Made by a program: the position numbers and the translations under genes. 64,000 nucleotides of DNA from Pseudomonas piscis (GTDB lineage: Bacteria; Pseudomonadota; Gammaproteobacteria; Pseudomonadales; Pseudomonadaceae). The stretch is from positions 186,001-250,000 of the forward strand of contig NZ_WHUV01000002.1 in assembly GCF_009380155.1 (NCBI RefSeq), given 5' to 3'. Below are positions 46,817 to 54,712 of the stretch, piece by piece. Below the pieces are notes generated by a model. The model had not been told where the DNA came from and ran no database searches. It worked only from the letters and a program-made list of their open reading frames with translations. How positions within the stretch are numbered: position 1 is the first letter of the stretch; every line of letters begins with the position of its first letter.

Positions 46817-46843
46817 CGTGGCGGGGCGGCTTGCCTCGCCACG
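46817..46843. terminator. Hairpin between convergent genes
   Basis: Arms CGTGGCG and CGCCACG pair, with GGC/GCC inside. It lies in the 45-base gap between the convergent DUF1289 and universal-stress genes. No T-tract. Confidence 0.45.
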
Positions 46844-46853
46844 GTTCGCTGCC

Positions 46854-47717
46854 TCAGGCCTTGGCGGCCAGTTCTTCGAGGTGGCTCATGATCTGCGCCG
46901 GCTTGAGCACCAGCACATCGCTGTCCAGGGCATCGAGCACGACCTCGGCGGTATTGCCGATCAGCGCCCCCGAAAGGCCGGTGCGGGCCACGGTGCCGAT
47001 GATGGTCAGCGCCGCTTCCAGCTTGTGGGCCATGTGGGGAATCAGTACGTCCGCCGGGCCTTCTTCTATGTGCAGGTGGCCATCGTCGATATCGAATTCG
47101 CTCTGGAACGCCTGGCAGGCATCGCGGTAGCGTTTTTCGATGGTTTCCTTGAGCTGGAACACCGGATCGGCCGCCGACAGCATCGGCGACGGATGGGCGC
47201 TGATCACATGCAGCTGGGCCTTGGCCAGGCTGGCGATGTCGAAGCCATGGTCGACGATGCTGGCATGCAGGGCGCGGTGCTCGCCATCCAGGTTGCCGAC
47301 GTCGATGGCCGCCATGACCACCCCGCCGGTCCAGGGCGTGGCGGTCTTGACCAGCAGGACCGGGGTCGGGCAGTAGCGCAGCAGTTTCCAGTCGGCTGGC
47401 GTCAGCAGGGCCTTTTTCAGCGGGGTATCGGGCAGGTGCTGCTTGATCACCAGGCCGCAACCCTCGGCCTGCTGCACGTCGATGATGGTTTCGTGCAGGC
47501 TCTCGTTCCACGCTTGTTCGGTGGTGACGCTGTAGCCCTCGCCGGTGAGGCTGCTCTTGAGCACGCTGAGCAGCGCCGAATGCTCATGCTTCTTGTCGCA
47601 GACCAGCAAGTGCAGGTGGGCCTGGGTGACCCCGGCGATCAGCTTGGCGCGCTTGAGGGCCAGGCTTTCGCCAGGCGCGGGATCGATGACCACCAGGATG
47701 CTGCGGATGCTTTGCAT
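46854..47717 (-). CDS. Universal stress protein (tandem UspA domains)
   Basis: The 287-residue protein has two UspA-like domains in tandem: residues 1-145 (RSILVVIDPAPGESLALKRAKLI) and about 150-287 (GVVMAAIDVGN... ending IGNTAEVVLDALDSDVLVLKP). The second domain keeps the GTVARTGLSGALIGNTAE loop like ATP-binding Usps. GGAG precedes the ATG at 47717. A perfect ANR box and a matching -10 lie upstream, so it should be induced when oxygen is low, as related Usp proteins of P. aeruginosa are for anaerobic survival. Confidence 0.9.
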   Translation of the reverse strand: MQSIRSILVVIDPAPGESLALKRAKLIAGVTQAHLHLLVCDKKHEHSALLSVLKSSLTGEGYSVTTEQAWNESLHETIIDVQQAEGCGLVIKQHLPDTPLKKALLTPADWKLLRYCPTPVLLVKTATPWTGGVVMAAIDVGNLDGEHRALHASIVDHGFDIASLAKAQLHVISAHPSPMLSAADPVFQLKETIEKRYRDACQAFQSEFDIDDGHLHIEEGPADVLIPHMAHKLEAALTIIGTVARTGLSGALIGNTAEVVLDALDSDVLVLKPAQIMSHLEELAAKA

Positions 47718-47758
47718 GATCGTGAACTCCGGCAAAGAGTGAATGGGAACTGCTCATA

Positions 47759-47801
47759 ACTATAGTTGCTGGCACTTGGGCGGGACGTTGATGCATATCA
47801 A
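47759..47801 (-). promoter_or_regulatory. ANR-dependent promoter of the universal stress gene
   Basis: TTGAT-GCAT-ATCAA at 47788-47801 is a perfect FNR/ANR box. On the minus strand TATAGT (47764-47759) is a good -10. Its predicted start near 47752 puts the box centre at about -42, the classic class II activator position. Confidence 0.85.
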
Positions 47802-47949
47802 TCGCGGTCGCTGGTGGTCTGCGGCGTGGCCGGTATAATCGCCGCCTTTGCCTGTGAAGCCCTGCCTGTACCGTGAGCCTCATGTTATCGACCACTGCTG
47901 ATGCCGCCCGCCAGCCCCGCGCTGGGGCGGACCGCCCGGAAACCTGCCG

Positions 47950-48555
47950 ATGAACTTCCCGCCCATTGATCAATTCCTCGGCTGCCGGACTCCCGATGCC
48001 TGGGTCCAGGCAGCCCTGGCCGACCAGGAAAACCTGCTGATCGACCACAAGAACTGCGAGTTCAAGGCTGCCAGCACGGCCCTGAGCCTGATCGCCAAGT
48101 ACCACTCGCACATCGACCTGATCAACATGATGTCGCGCCTGGCCCGCGAAGAACTGGTGCACCACGAGCAGGTCCTGCGCCTGATGAAGAAGCGCAAGGT
48201 CGAACTGCGCCAGTTGTCCGCCGGGCGTTATGCCTCGGGCCTGCGCAAGGTGGTGCGTAACCACGAGCCGGTGAAGCTGGTGGATACCCTGGTGGTGGGG
48301 GCTTTCATCGAAGCCCGCAGTTGCGAGCGTTTCGAGGCCCTGGTACCGCACCTAGACGAAGAGTTGGGCAAGTTCTACTTCGGCCTGCTCAAGAGTGAGG
48401 CCCGGCATTACCAGGGTTACCTGAAGCTGGCCTACCAGTACGGCGATGCCGACGATATCGCCCGGGTGATCGACAAGGTCCGGGCCGCCGAGCAGGAGCT
48501 GATCGAATCCCCCGACCAGGAGTTCCGCTTCCATAGCGGCGTGCCGGCCTGGTGA
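47950..48555 (+). CDS. miaE: tRNA-(ms2io6A)-hydroxylase
   Basis: The 201-residue protein is a four-helix ferritin-like diiron enzyme of the MiaE family, with iron-ligand stretches LADQENLLIDHKNCEFKA, REELVHHEQVLRLM, FIEARSCERFEAL and LKSEARHYQGY. It hydroxylates the isopentenyl group of 2-methylthio-N6-isopentenyladenosine in tRNA, an oxygen-dependent step. TATAAT at 47834-47839 may be its -10. It is divergent from the universal stress gene. Confidence 0.92.
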   Translation: MNFPPIDQFLGCRTPDAWVQAALADQENLLIDHKNCEFKAASTALSLIAKYHSHIDLINMMSRLAREELVHHEQVLRLMKKRKVELRQLSAGRYASGLRKVVRNHEPVKLVDTLVVGAFIEARSCERFEALVPHLDEELGKFYFGLLKSEARHYQGYLKLAYQYGDADDIARVIDKVRAAEQELIESPDQEFRFHSGVPAW

Positions 48556-48561
48556 ACCCTG

Positions 48562-48584
48562 GCCCCCGGGGCGAGCCCGGGGGC
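48562..48584 (+). terminator. Hairpin after miaE
   Basis: Arms GCCCCCGGG and CCCGGGGGC pair perfectly over a five-base loop seven bases after the stop. The next bases are AAATTGTTAAAAAC, so there is no T-run on the plus strand. Confidence 0.55.
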
Positions 48585-48590
48585 AAATTG

Positions 48591-48689
48591 TTAAAAACTC
48601 TTAAAAAGATGAAACCTTGCAAAAAACCGTGCAGGTTCCAGGTTTTGTGCTGCGCTTTAGCCTTTCTTTAATCCTCTGCCGCATATAAT
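48591..48689 (+). promoter_or_regulatory. parR promoter with tandem response-regulator-like half-sites
   Basis: TATAAT at 48684-48689 is a perfect -10. CTTTAG (48655-48660) and CTTTAA (48666-48671) are direct repeats 11 bases apart that overlap the place of the -35, the layout used by OmpR-type activators. A further TTAAAAA pair (48591 and 48601) lies upstream. Autoregulation by ParR is inferred. Confidence 0.5.
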
Positions 48690-48726
48690 GCGCGCACTCA
48701 AATCGTGCGTTCGCAGACTGGTATTT

Positions 48727-49437
48727 ATGGATAACCTGGGTCTTGGCAAAGTATTGCTGGTGGAGGATGACGAAAAGCTCGCCGGGCTGATCGCGAATTT
48801 CCTCTCCCAGCATGGCTTTGAAGTGTTGACGGTCCATCGGGGCGATGTGGCCCTGGCGGCTTTTGATGAATTCAAACCGAAACTGGTGGTGCTCGACCTG
48901 ATGCTGCCAGGCCAGAGCGGCTTGCACGTGTGCCGGGAAATCCGCGCGGTATCGGACGTCCCGATCGTCATCCTCACCGCCAAGGAGGATGATCTGGACC
49001 ATATCCTGGGCCTGGAATCCGGCGCCGATGACTACGTGATCAAGCCGATCAAGCCGGCGGTGCTGCTGGCGCGCCTGCGGGCCTTGCAGCGCCGCCAGGT
49101 GCCGGAGCCCGCGGCCCAGCGTGGCGCCCTGGAGTTCGGCGTGCTGAGCATCGATCGCAGCAGCCGCGAGGTACGCTTGGGCGGCGAGTCGGTCGAGTTG
49201 ACCACCATGGAGTTCGAACTGTTGTGGCTGCTGGCCAGCGCGGCGGGCAAGACCCTGTCCCGGGACGACATCCTCAACCGCATGCGCGGTATCGAGTTCG
49301 ACGGCCTCAACCGCAGCGTCGACGTCTACATCAGCAAGCTGCGCTACAAACTCAAGGACAACCCCCGTGAACCGGCCTGCATCAAGACCGTGTGGGGCAA
49401 AGGCTACCTGTTCAATCCATTCGCCTGGGAGATCTGA
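48727..49437 (+). CDS. parR: OmpR-family response regulator, ParR-like
   Basis: The 236-residue protein has a receiver domain with phospho-acceptor Asp57 (LVVLDLMLPG), acidic pair DD near 14-15, and a C-terminal winged helix (about 135-235) with GGESVELTTMEFELLWLLAS and the recognition stretch RSVDVYISKLRYKL. It is coupled to the kinase gene that follows with no gap. The neighbourhood (acnB, usp, miaE upstream; MipA/beta-lactamase-fold pair downstream) matches that of P. aeruginosa parRS, which responds to polymyxins and other cationic peptides. The orthology is inferred from context plus sequence. Confidence 0.8.
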   Translation: MDNLGLGKVLLVEDDEKLAGLIANFLSQHGFEVLTVHRGDVALAAFDEFKPKLVVLDLMLPGQSGLHVCREIRAVSDVPIVILTAKEDDLDHILGLESGADDYVIKPIKPAVLLARLRALQRRQVPEPAAQRGALEFGVLSIDRSSREVRLGGESVELTTMEFELLWLLASAAGKTLSRDDILNRMRGIEFDGLNRSVDVYISKLRYKLKDNPREPACIKTVWGKGYLFNPFAWEI

Positions 49438-50730
49438 ATGCTGCGGCTGTTTCTGGGGCTCTACCTGTTCCTGGTCCTGGGTTTCGCCGGGTCGATGGCG
49501 GCAGTGCAACACATCTTCCTCAATTACCTGGCAGCCGACCTGATCGAATCCTACAACCGCGAGGCGGTCCGGGGGCCGGCCTACAGCCTGGGTGAACAGC
49601 TACGCCCGCTGGACGAAGCCGGGCGCCAGCGCCAGCTGGAGGAGCTCAAGCCGCACTATGGCCTGCTGCTGGCGCTGGTCAATGCCGATCAACTGAACCT
49701 GACCCCTCGCGAGCAGGCCCTGTTGGACTCCAGCCAATTGGTGGTGCGCGGTGGCGATTACGACGAGTTCATCTCCAGTATCGACGGCGGCTCGCAGCTG
49801 TTGAGCATCAAGTTGCCGGAAGAACAGCCGATGACCCTGCACTACAACATTGCAGGCTATGCCTTGCTCGGCGCCCTGCTAGGCATCGTCCTGTACTTCT
49901 GGGTGCGGCCGCACTGGCGTGACCTGGAGCGTTTGCGCCTGGCCGCCGAGCGTTTCGGCAGCAACGACCTGGGTACTCGCCTGCACCTGTCGCGGCGCTC
50001 CAACATCCGCGACCTGGCCCAGCACTTCAACCGCATGGCGGCCCGTATCGAAGGCCTGATCGCCAACCAGCGCGAGCTGACCAACGCGGTATCCCATGAA
50101 CTGCGCACGCCCATCGCCCGGCTGTCGTTCGAACTGGACCAGCTCAAGCAGAACCCGGACCCCCAGGAAAGCCAGGAACTGATCTGCGACATGTACGCCG
50201 ACCTGGGCGAGCTGGAGGAAATGGTTTCCGAACTCTTGAGCTACGCCAGCCTGGAACATGGCGCGGCCTCGATCAATCGCGAGAACATCCAGGCCCAGAG
50301 CTGGCTCGACAGCGTGGTCGGCAGCGTGACTCTGGAGGCCGAGGCGGCCGGGGTGCAGTTGCTGATTCGCTCCTGCCAGGTGGACTACGTGAGCATCGAG
50401 CCACGCTTCATGGCCCGGGCGGTGATCAACCTGCTGCGCAACGCCATCCGCTACGCCGAGCGGCGGGTGGAGGTATCCCTGGTACGCCTGGATAACGGCT
50501 ATGAGGTGCGGGTCAACGACGATGGCCCCGGTGTACCGGTGGAGGGGCGGGAAAAGATCTTCGAGCCATTCTCCCGGCTCGATGCCAGCCGCGACCGGCG
50601 CACCGGCGGTTTCGGCCTGGGCCTGGCCCTGGTGCGCAGGGTCTCGCAGTGGCATGGCGGCAAGGTGGAAGTCGTGGATTCGGAGTGGGGCGGCGCCTCG
50701 TTCCGCATGACCTGGGCCAGCGCCGACTGA
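49438..50730 (+). CDS. parS: Sensor histidine kinase, ParS-like
   Basis: The 430-residue protein has two membrane helices (about residues 3-22 and 138-156) around a periplasmic sensor of about 115 residues, then HAMP (about 157-210), the phospho-acceptor His220 (NAVSHELRTPIAR) and an ATPase domain with N box NLLRNAIRYAE, DDGPGVP and GGFGLGLALVRR. The gene starts just after the parR stop. The periplasmic part is the likely peptide-sensing region. A hairpin region follows, and then the convergent mipA gene. Confidence 0.82.
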   Translation: MLRLFLGLYLFLVLGFAGSMAAVQHIFLNYLAADLIESYNREAVRGPAYSLGEQLRPLDEAGRQRQLEELKPHYGLLLALVNADQLNLTPREQALLDSSQLVVRGGDYDEFISSIDGGSQLLSIKLPEEQPMTLHYNIAGYALLGALLGIVLYFWVRPHWRDLERLRLAAERFGSNDLGTRLHLSRRSNIRDLAQHFNRMAARIEGLIANQRELTNAVSHELRTPIARLSFELDQLKQNPDPQESQELICDMYADLGELEEMVSELLSYASLEHGAASINRENIQAQSWLDSVVGSVTLEAEAAGVQLLIRSCQVDYVSIEPRFMARAVINLLRNAIRYAERRVEVSLVRLDNGYEVRVNDDGPGVPVEGREKIFEPFSRLDASRDRRTGGFGLGLALVRRVSQWHGGKVEVVDSEWGGASFRMTWASAD

Positions 50731-50804
50731 CGCGGCACCGGGCGAGGTGACAAGCGCCCTGCATCAAATGACCAGGCCCTCGCGGGGGCTTGGTCTTCAA
50801 CGCC

Positions 50805-50830
50805 ATACGGCCCGTGATCACGGGCCGTAT
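50805..50830. terminator. Bidirectional terminator between parS and the MipA gene
   Basis: A perfect 26-base palindrome with arms ATACGGCCCGTGA and TCACGGGCCGTAT lies 11 bases from the end of the convergent MipA-family gene. A weaker hairpin (50771-50794) closer to parS may also contribute. Confidence 0.8.
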
Positions 50831-50841
50831 TCTTTGCTGCC

Positions 50842-51642
50842 TTAGAAGCTGTACTCGATCTGGGTGGACAGCACCGTCTGCAGGCGCCGGTCGACGATCG
50901 GGCTGTCGGCGGCCTTCTTGCCCAGGTAGTCCATCGACAGTTGGGTGGACAGCTTGGTCTGCTCGTTGAGCGGCAAGGTCCAGGTCAGGTCGGCACCGCT
51001 GCTGACCAGCCCGCCCTTGGCGTTGTAGGCGCCAAAGCGACTGTTGGCCGCCTGGGTGCTGCTGACGCCGTACCAGGTCTGCATGTAGTCGGCGTTGCCG
51101 AACAGGGTGTTGACGCTGGCGTCCAGGCTGCCGTAGCTGCCTTCATACAGGTTGGTGCCGATGCTCAGTTCCAGCTGGCTGTAGGCCCGGCCGGTATCGC
51201 GGTTGTTGTTCTTCTTCACGGCGTGGGTCACGGTGGCGCCCAGCTCGAATGGGCCCAGGTCGTAGCCCAGGTGCGCGCCGTATTGCGCCCGGGTCTTGAT
51301 ATCACCCATGCCCCTCAGGCGCTTGGAGCCCTGGCCCATGTGGTTCTTGTCGCGGCGCGACTCGCTCGGGCCGACCCAGGTGCTGAACGACAGGTCGCCC
51401 CATTTGTTGCCCCAGCCCAGGCCCTGCTGGGTGTTGAGGAAGATGCCGTAGGGGCTGACAACCTCGGCGCCGAGGATCGGCACCACGGTGCGCTCGTCGC
51501 TGCCGCTGTAGCGTGGAACGCTGGCCACCCCGGCGTTGACGCCGAATTTCCAATCCTCGGCATGGGCCACGGCAGAGGCCGTGGTCAGGCCCAGGGTGCC
51601 GAGCCACAGCGCGGTGGTGGCGGAGCGTTTCAGGGTTTTCAT
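50842..51642 (-). CDS. MipA/OmpV-family outer-membrane protein
   Basis: The 266-residue protein has a signal peptide (to AHAEDW at about residue 29) and then a beta-barrel of the MipA/OmpV type, with GVASVPRYSGSDERTVVPILG at the start and a C-terminal aromatic end (STQIEYSF). MipA was first described as a scaffold for murein enzymes; other members have been linked to antibiotic response. It lies six bases after the gene for a beta-lactamase-fold lipoprotein and next to parRS. I recall that P. aeruginosa has a comparable ParRS-linked pair, but did not check. Confidence 0.82.
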   Translation of the reverse strand: MKTLKRSATTALWLGTLGLTTASAVAHAEDWKFGVNAGVASVPRYSGSDERTVVPILGAEVVSPYGIFLNTQQGLGWGNKWGDLSFSTWVGPSESRRDKNHMGQGSKRLRGMGDIKTRAQYGAHLGYDLGPFELGATVTHAVKKNNNRDTGRAYSQLELSIGTNLYEGSYGSLDASVNTLFGNADYMQTWYGVSSTQAANSRFGAYNAKGGLVSSGADLTWTLPLNEQTKLSTQLSMDYLGKKAADSPIVDRRLQTVLSTQIEYSF

Positions 51643-51648
51643 ATCGGT

Positions 51649-53472
51649 TTAGAACCTCAGGTAGTTAGCGTTATAGGAACGTTTGAACGAGTAGCCCAGG
51701 ACGTTGACTCCATTGATCTGGCGTCGCACGGTGTCGCCCAGGCCGGGACCATGGCCGGCGATCACCGCATGCGCGTTGTCCACCGGGGCCAGGATGTAGT
51801 CAGTCAGGGTGCGGCCCTGCTGCAGGCTGCGAATCATCAGGAAACCCTCTTCCAGGGCGATGCTGACTCCGCTGACGGGAGTGTTTTCCTCGCTGTCGGC
51901 AAGGGCTTCGTAGGTGCCCACCGTGGCCAGCCAGTTGTCGGGCAAAGGCACCGGATCGATGCGCTCGCCCACCGCCAGCAGCTGGCCGTGGCTCTTGGCG
52001 GTGAACACCCGATGTCCCTGGATGCTGACGACATCCAGTTGCACCCGGCCCAGGTCGCCCAGGTCCCGGAGCCAGAGGCCGAGGATTTTTTTCTGCGCCC
52101 GCAGCCAGCCATGTTCGTCGCGCAGTAGCTCGAAGCGCACGCCAGCCACCTCGCCGAACAGGCGCTGGCCCTGGTCCCTGATCCGCAGCACGCCATAGGC
52201 CGTGGCATAGAAACCGGCCAGTTGCTGGCGGTCGGCGGCTTCCGGCACTCGGCGCCGTACCGCCGGCTCCAGGTGTGGCTGGCCAGTGCCCGTGTCTTGT
52301 TCCTCGGGAGCGCCGTGGGCCTGCAGCAGCAGGCGCAAGGCCTGGGTCACCAGGCCCGGGACCAGCGTTTCGCCGGTGTCGGAGTTGCTCATTACGATCA
52401 CCGCCAGCTGTTGTTCCGCCAGCACGCTGACCTGGGCATGGAAGTTGTTGCCGATGCCGCTGTGCTGCCAGGTACGAATGCCGGGGCGCACCCACTCGTC
52501 GCCGCATGGCGAGAGGAACCAGCCCAGGCCCACTTCACAGTCGAAGTCCAGGGCATTGCCGATGTTCTGCGGGCGGGTCATCTCCTGGATCGAGCTGGCC
52601 GACAGCAACTGGCGTTGCTTGTAGTGACCCTGGGCGAACAGCATCCGGACGAACTGGCTCAGGTCCCGCGGGCTGGTCCACAGGCCGCCGGCGGGAATGT
52701 CGCGCTCCGGGCTATGGCCGCTGGCGACACCATCCTGGTAACCGCGGGCGCGATAGGGCTCCTGGCGGCTGTCACCGATGAAACTCGACTGGCGCATGCC
52801 CAGGGGCCGCAGCAGGCTGGTCTGCAGGTGCTGCTCGAAGTCCTGGCCGGTGCTGCGTTCGATGGCCGCGCCCAGCAAGGCGTAGCCAAGGTTGGAATAG
52901 GCGGTGCGGGTGCCGGGGGCATTGTTCAGCCATACCCCGCTGACCTTCTGCGGCAGCTGGCCCAGGACATGGGGCGTGCGCAGGTCATGCAGGTATTCGG
53001 CGGGCATGCCGGCCTGGTGGCTGAGCAGGCGGCGCAGGGTCACTGCCTGGTCGGCGGCGTCCTGGTCGTCGTGAAAGCGCGAGCGGACGTAGAACTCCTT
53101 GAGCGTGGCTTGCAGGGGGGCATCGAGCTGCAAGCGACCTTGCTCCACCAATTGCATCACCGCCGTGGCCGTCAGCAACTGCGACAAGGCACCGGCACGG
53201 AACGCGGTGTTCTCGGTCACTTGCAGGCCCCGCTCCTTGTCGGCGAAACCAAAGCCCCGGGCCCAGATCAACTCCTGGCCGTCTACCAGGGCGATGGACA
53301 AGCCGGGCACCTGATGTTCGGCCATCTGCTGCGGGATGTACTGCTTCAGGTAGCGAATGATGCTGGCGTAGTCACCCTGGGCGATGCTTGGTGGTGTTGG
53401 CGGCTGGCCATTGCAGCCCAGGTTGCTGAGCAGGATGCCCAGCAGCGGCAGGCCAAAGAGTTTGGCGGACAT
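51649..53472 (-). CDS. Beta-lactamase-fold lipoprotein with a dead active site
   Basis: The 607-residue protein has a short hydrophobic signal ending in a cysteine (LLSNLGC, Cys20), a weak lipobox. Residues about 35-375 match the serine beta-lactamase/class C fold, and the rest is a beta-rich C-terminal domain of about 200 residues. The nucleophile motif SxxK is replaced by A-L-S-Q (95-98; flanks AFRAG and LLTATAVMQLVEQG), so both serine and lysine are lost. The later YSN (192-194) and HSG motifs are kept. This looks like a ligand-binding pseudoenzyme. The ATG at 53472 was preferred over a GTG at 53487. It is co-transcribed with the MipA-family gene. Confidence 0.8.
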   Translation of the reverse strand: MSAKLFGLPLLGILLSNLGCNGQPPTPPSIAQGDYASIIRYLKQYIPQQMAEHQVPGLSIALVDGQELIWARGFGFADKERGLQVTENTAFRAGALSQLLTATAVMQLVEQGRLQLDAPLQATLKEFYVRSRFHDDQDAADQAVTLRRLLSHQAGMPAEYLHDLRTPHVLGQLPQKVSGVWLNNAPGTRTAYSNLGYALLGAAIERSTGQDFEQHLQTSLLRPLGMRQSSFIGDSRQEPYRARGYQDGVASGHSPERDIPAGGLWTSPRDLSQFVRMLFAQGHYKQRQLLSASSIQEMTRPQNIGNALDFDCEVGLGWFLSPCGDEWVRPGIRTWQHSGIGNNFHAQVSVLAEQQLAVIVMSNSDTGETLVPGLVTQALRLLLQAHGAPEEQDTGTGQPHLEPAVRRRVPEAADRQQLAGFYATAYGVLRIRDQGQRLFGEVAGVRFELLRDEHGWLRAQKKILGLWLRDLGDLGRVQLDVVSIQGHRVFTAKSHGQLLAVGERIDPVPLPDNWLATVGTYEALADSEENTPVSGVSIALEEGFLMIRSLQQGRTLTDYILAPVDNAHAVIAGHGPGLGDTVRRQINGVNVLGYSFKRSYNANYLRF

Positions 53473-53565
53473 GAAGCACCCGGGCACAAGGATTGGATGC
53501 CGGGAATGCTAGGGAAGGGCGTGAAGCCAGTCTTTGGCAGCTTTGTCAGGAAAATGTCAAAGAGT

Positions 53566-53586
53566 GTTAAACCGGCAGTTAACCGG
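53566..53586 (-). promoter_or_regulatory. Tandem repeats upstream of the beta-lactamase-fold gene
   Basis: Read on the minus strand, CCGGTTAAC and CCGGTTTAAC are direct repeats 11 bases apart, about 95 bases before the start. TTAA-type repeats also occur before parR. They are candidate response-regulator sites. Confidence 0.4.
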
Positions 53587-53642
53587 GGGATGCAGGGCCG
53601 CTGATGAAATTTTCACAAGTGGCGGGTTAAGCTGCGCGCCTC

Positions 53643-53741
53643 TTTGGGGAGTAGCCTGCCACCGCTTCTTGCGGTGGAGCCTGTATCAACACTCTCGGCA
53701 ACCTGCCGTGGTGCGGGCGCCGTTGCGGTTGGTGAGACCAT
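53643..53741 (+). promoter_or_regulatory. yybP-ykoY manganese riboswitch
   Basis: The region opens with TTTGGGGAGTAGCC and closes with GGTGAGACC, the conserved signals of the yybP-ykoY aptamer, with paired helices between (CCACCGC/GCGGTGG at 53660-53676). It sits in the leader of mntP, where this riboswitch is known to sense manganese. Downstream, CGACATACC (53742-53750) can pair with GGTATGTCG (53772-53780), and GTCGGGC with GCCCGAC (53759-53797), giving alternative folds near the start codon. Confidence 0.85.
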
Positions 53742-53809
53742 CGACATACCTGCGCTGAAGTCGGGCGCGCGGGTATGTCGTGGACTCAAGCCCGACCGGA
53801 AGACCCAAG

Positions 53810-54382
53810 ATGAATCCAGCCTCGATCATTTTCCTCGCCTTCGCCATGTCCACCGACGCCTTCGCGGCTGCGGTCGGCAAGGGTTCGGCCATGTTCAAGC
53901 CGCGCCTGCTCGAAGCCCTGCGCATCGGCCTGATATTCGGCGTCATCGAAGCCATTACCCCCGTAGTCGGCTGGTTCATCGGCCAGGCCGCGGCCCAGTG
54001 GGCGGCCGCCTGGGACCATTGGATCGCCTTCGCCCTGCTCTCGGCGCTGGGCCTGCACATGATCTACAACGGGGTGCGCCTGGAGGCTGAAGCCGAGCCG
54101 CAAGCGCCCAAGGCGCATGGATTCTGGTTGCTGGCGGTCACCGGTTTCGCCACCAGCATCGACGCCCTGGCGGTCGGGGTAGGGCTAGCCTTCGTCAACG
54201 TCAATATCTGGGTGGCGGCCACCGCCATCGGCCTGGCCACCATGACCATGGTCACCCTGGGCGTCATGCTGGGCCGGGCCATCGGCACGGTCATGGGGCA
54301 GCGTGCCGAGGCCCTGGGAGGCCTGGTGTTGATCATCGTCGGCAGCGCGATCCTCTATGAGCACTTGTCAGCGGTGGCTTGA
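53810..54382 (+). CDS. mntP: Manganese efflux pump
   Basis: The 190-residue protein has six membrane helices in two repeats, each with the conserved acidic motif of Mnt[16 protein letters not shown] (about 11-25) and [15 protein letters not shown] (about 115-130). It exports excess manganese from the cytosol. The ATG at 53810 was chosen over one at 53780. A yybP-ykoY riboswitch lies upstream, so expression should rise with manganese. The stop codon overlaps the promoter of the next gene. Confidence 0.95.
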   Translation: MNPASIIFLAFAMSTDAFAAAVGKGSAMFKPRLLEALRIGLIFGVIEAITPVVGWFIGQAAAQWAAAWDHWIAFALLSALGLHMIYNGVRLEAEAEPQAPKAHGFWLLAVTGFATSIDALAVGVGLAFVNVNIWVAATAIGLATMTMVTLGVMLGRAIGTVMGQRAEALGGLVLIIVGSAILYEHLSAVA

Positions 54383-54409
54383 CCCTATAGTTACTTTAGG
54401 GTTTTTACT
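54379..54409 (+). promoter_or_regulatory. MerR-type promoter of the zinc-ribbon gene
   Basis: TTGACC (54379-54384) overlaps the mntP stop. TTTACT (54404-54409) is a -10 at a long 19-base spacing. A dyad with arms ACCCTA (54382-54387) and TAGGGT (54397-54402) fills the spacer. This is the layout of MerR-family promoters such as those for CadR or PbrR. The arms CCCTA/TAGGG with the T-run could also act as a weak terminator for mntP. Confidence 0.55.
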
Positions 54410-54438
54410 GGCGATCATCTCAAGAAGGAGTGATCGAC

Positions 54439-54696
54439 ATGGGCTTTTTCAAACGTCTGCTGATGGGCCATCACGGTAATAGCCACGGCGGTTCCCGGGG
54501 TGGCCATCATGGTTCCCGGGGGAATCCGCAGGGCACTGGCAGCCCCTGCCCGCAATGCCGGGCGATGAATGCGCCGGGGGCCAGGTTCTGCCAGCAATGC
54601 GCGGCAGCGCTGCTTGCGGCAGGTTGTGCGCAGTGTGGGGCGCCGTTGTCGGCGGGGGCGAGGTTCTGCGGGCAATGCGGCCGCGCCTCGGGCTGA
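54439..54696 (+). CDS. Small double zinc-ribbon protein with a His/Gly-rich region
   Basis: The 85-residue protein begins MGFFKRLLMGHHG, has a histidine- and glycine-rich linker (residues 10-35), and ends in two zinc ribbons made of four CxxC pairs (Cys37/40, 51/54, 63/66, 77/80; CPQC, CQQC, CAQC, CGQC). AAGGAG lies eight bases before the ATG at 54439. A MerR-type promoter in front suggests metal or stress induction. The histidines and cysteines could buffer metals, or the ribbons could mediate protein contacts. I know of no assigned function. Confidence 0.7.
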   Translation: MGFFKRLLMGHHGNSHGGSRGGHHGSRGNPQGTGSPCPQCRAMNAPGARFCQQCAAALLAAGCAQCGAPLSAGARFCGQCGRASG

Positions 54697-54712
54697 GGCG
54701 CGGCCTGGAGGG

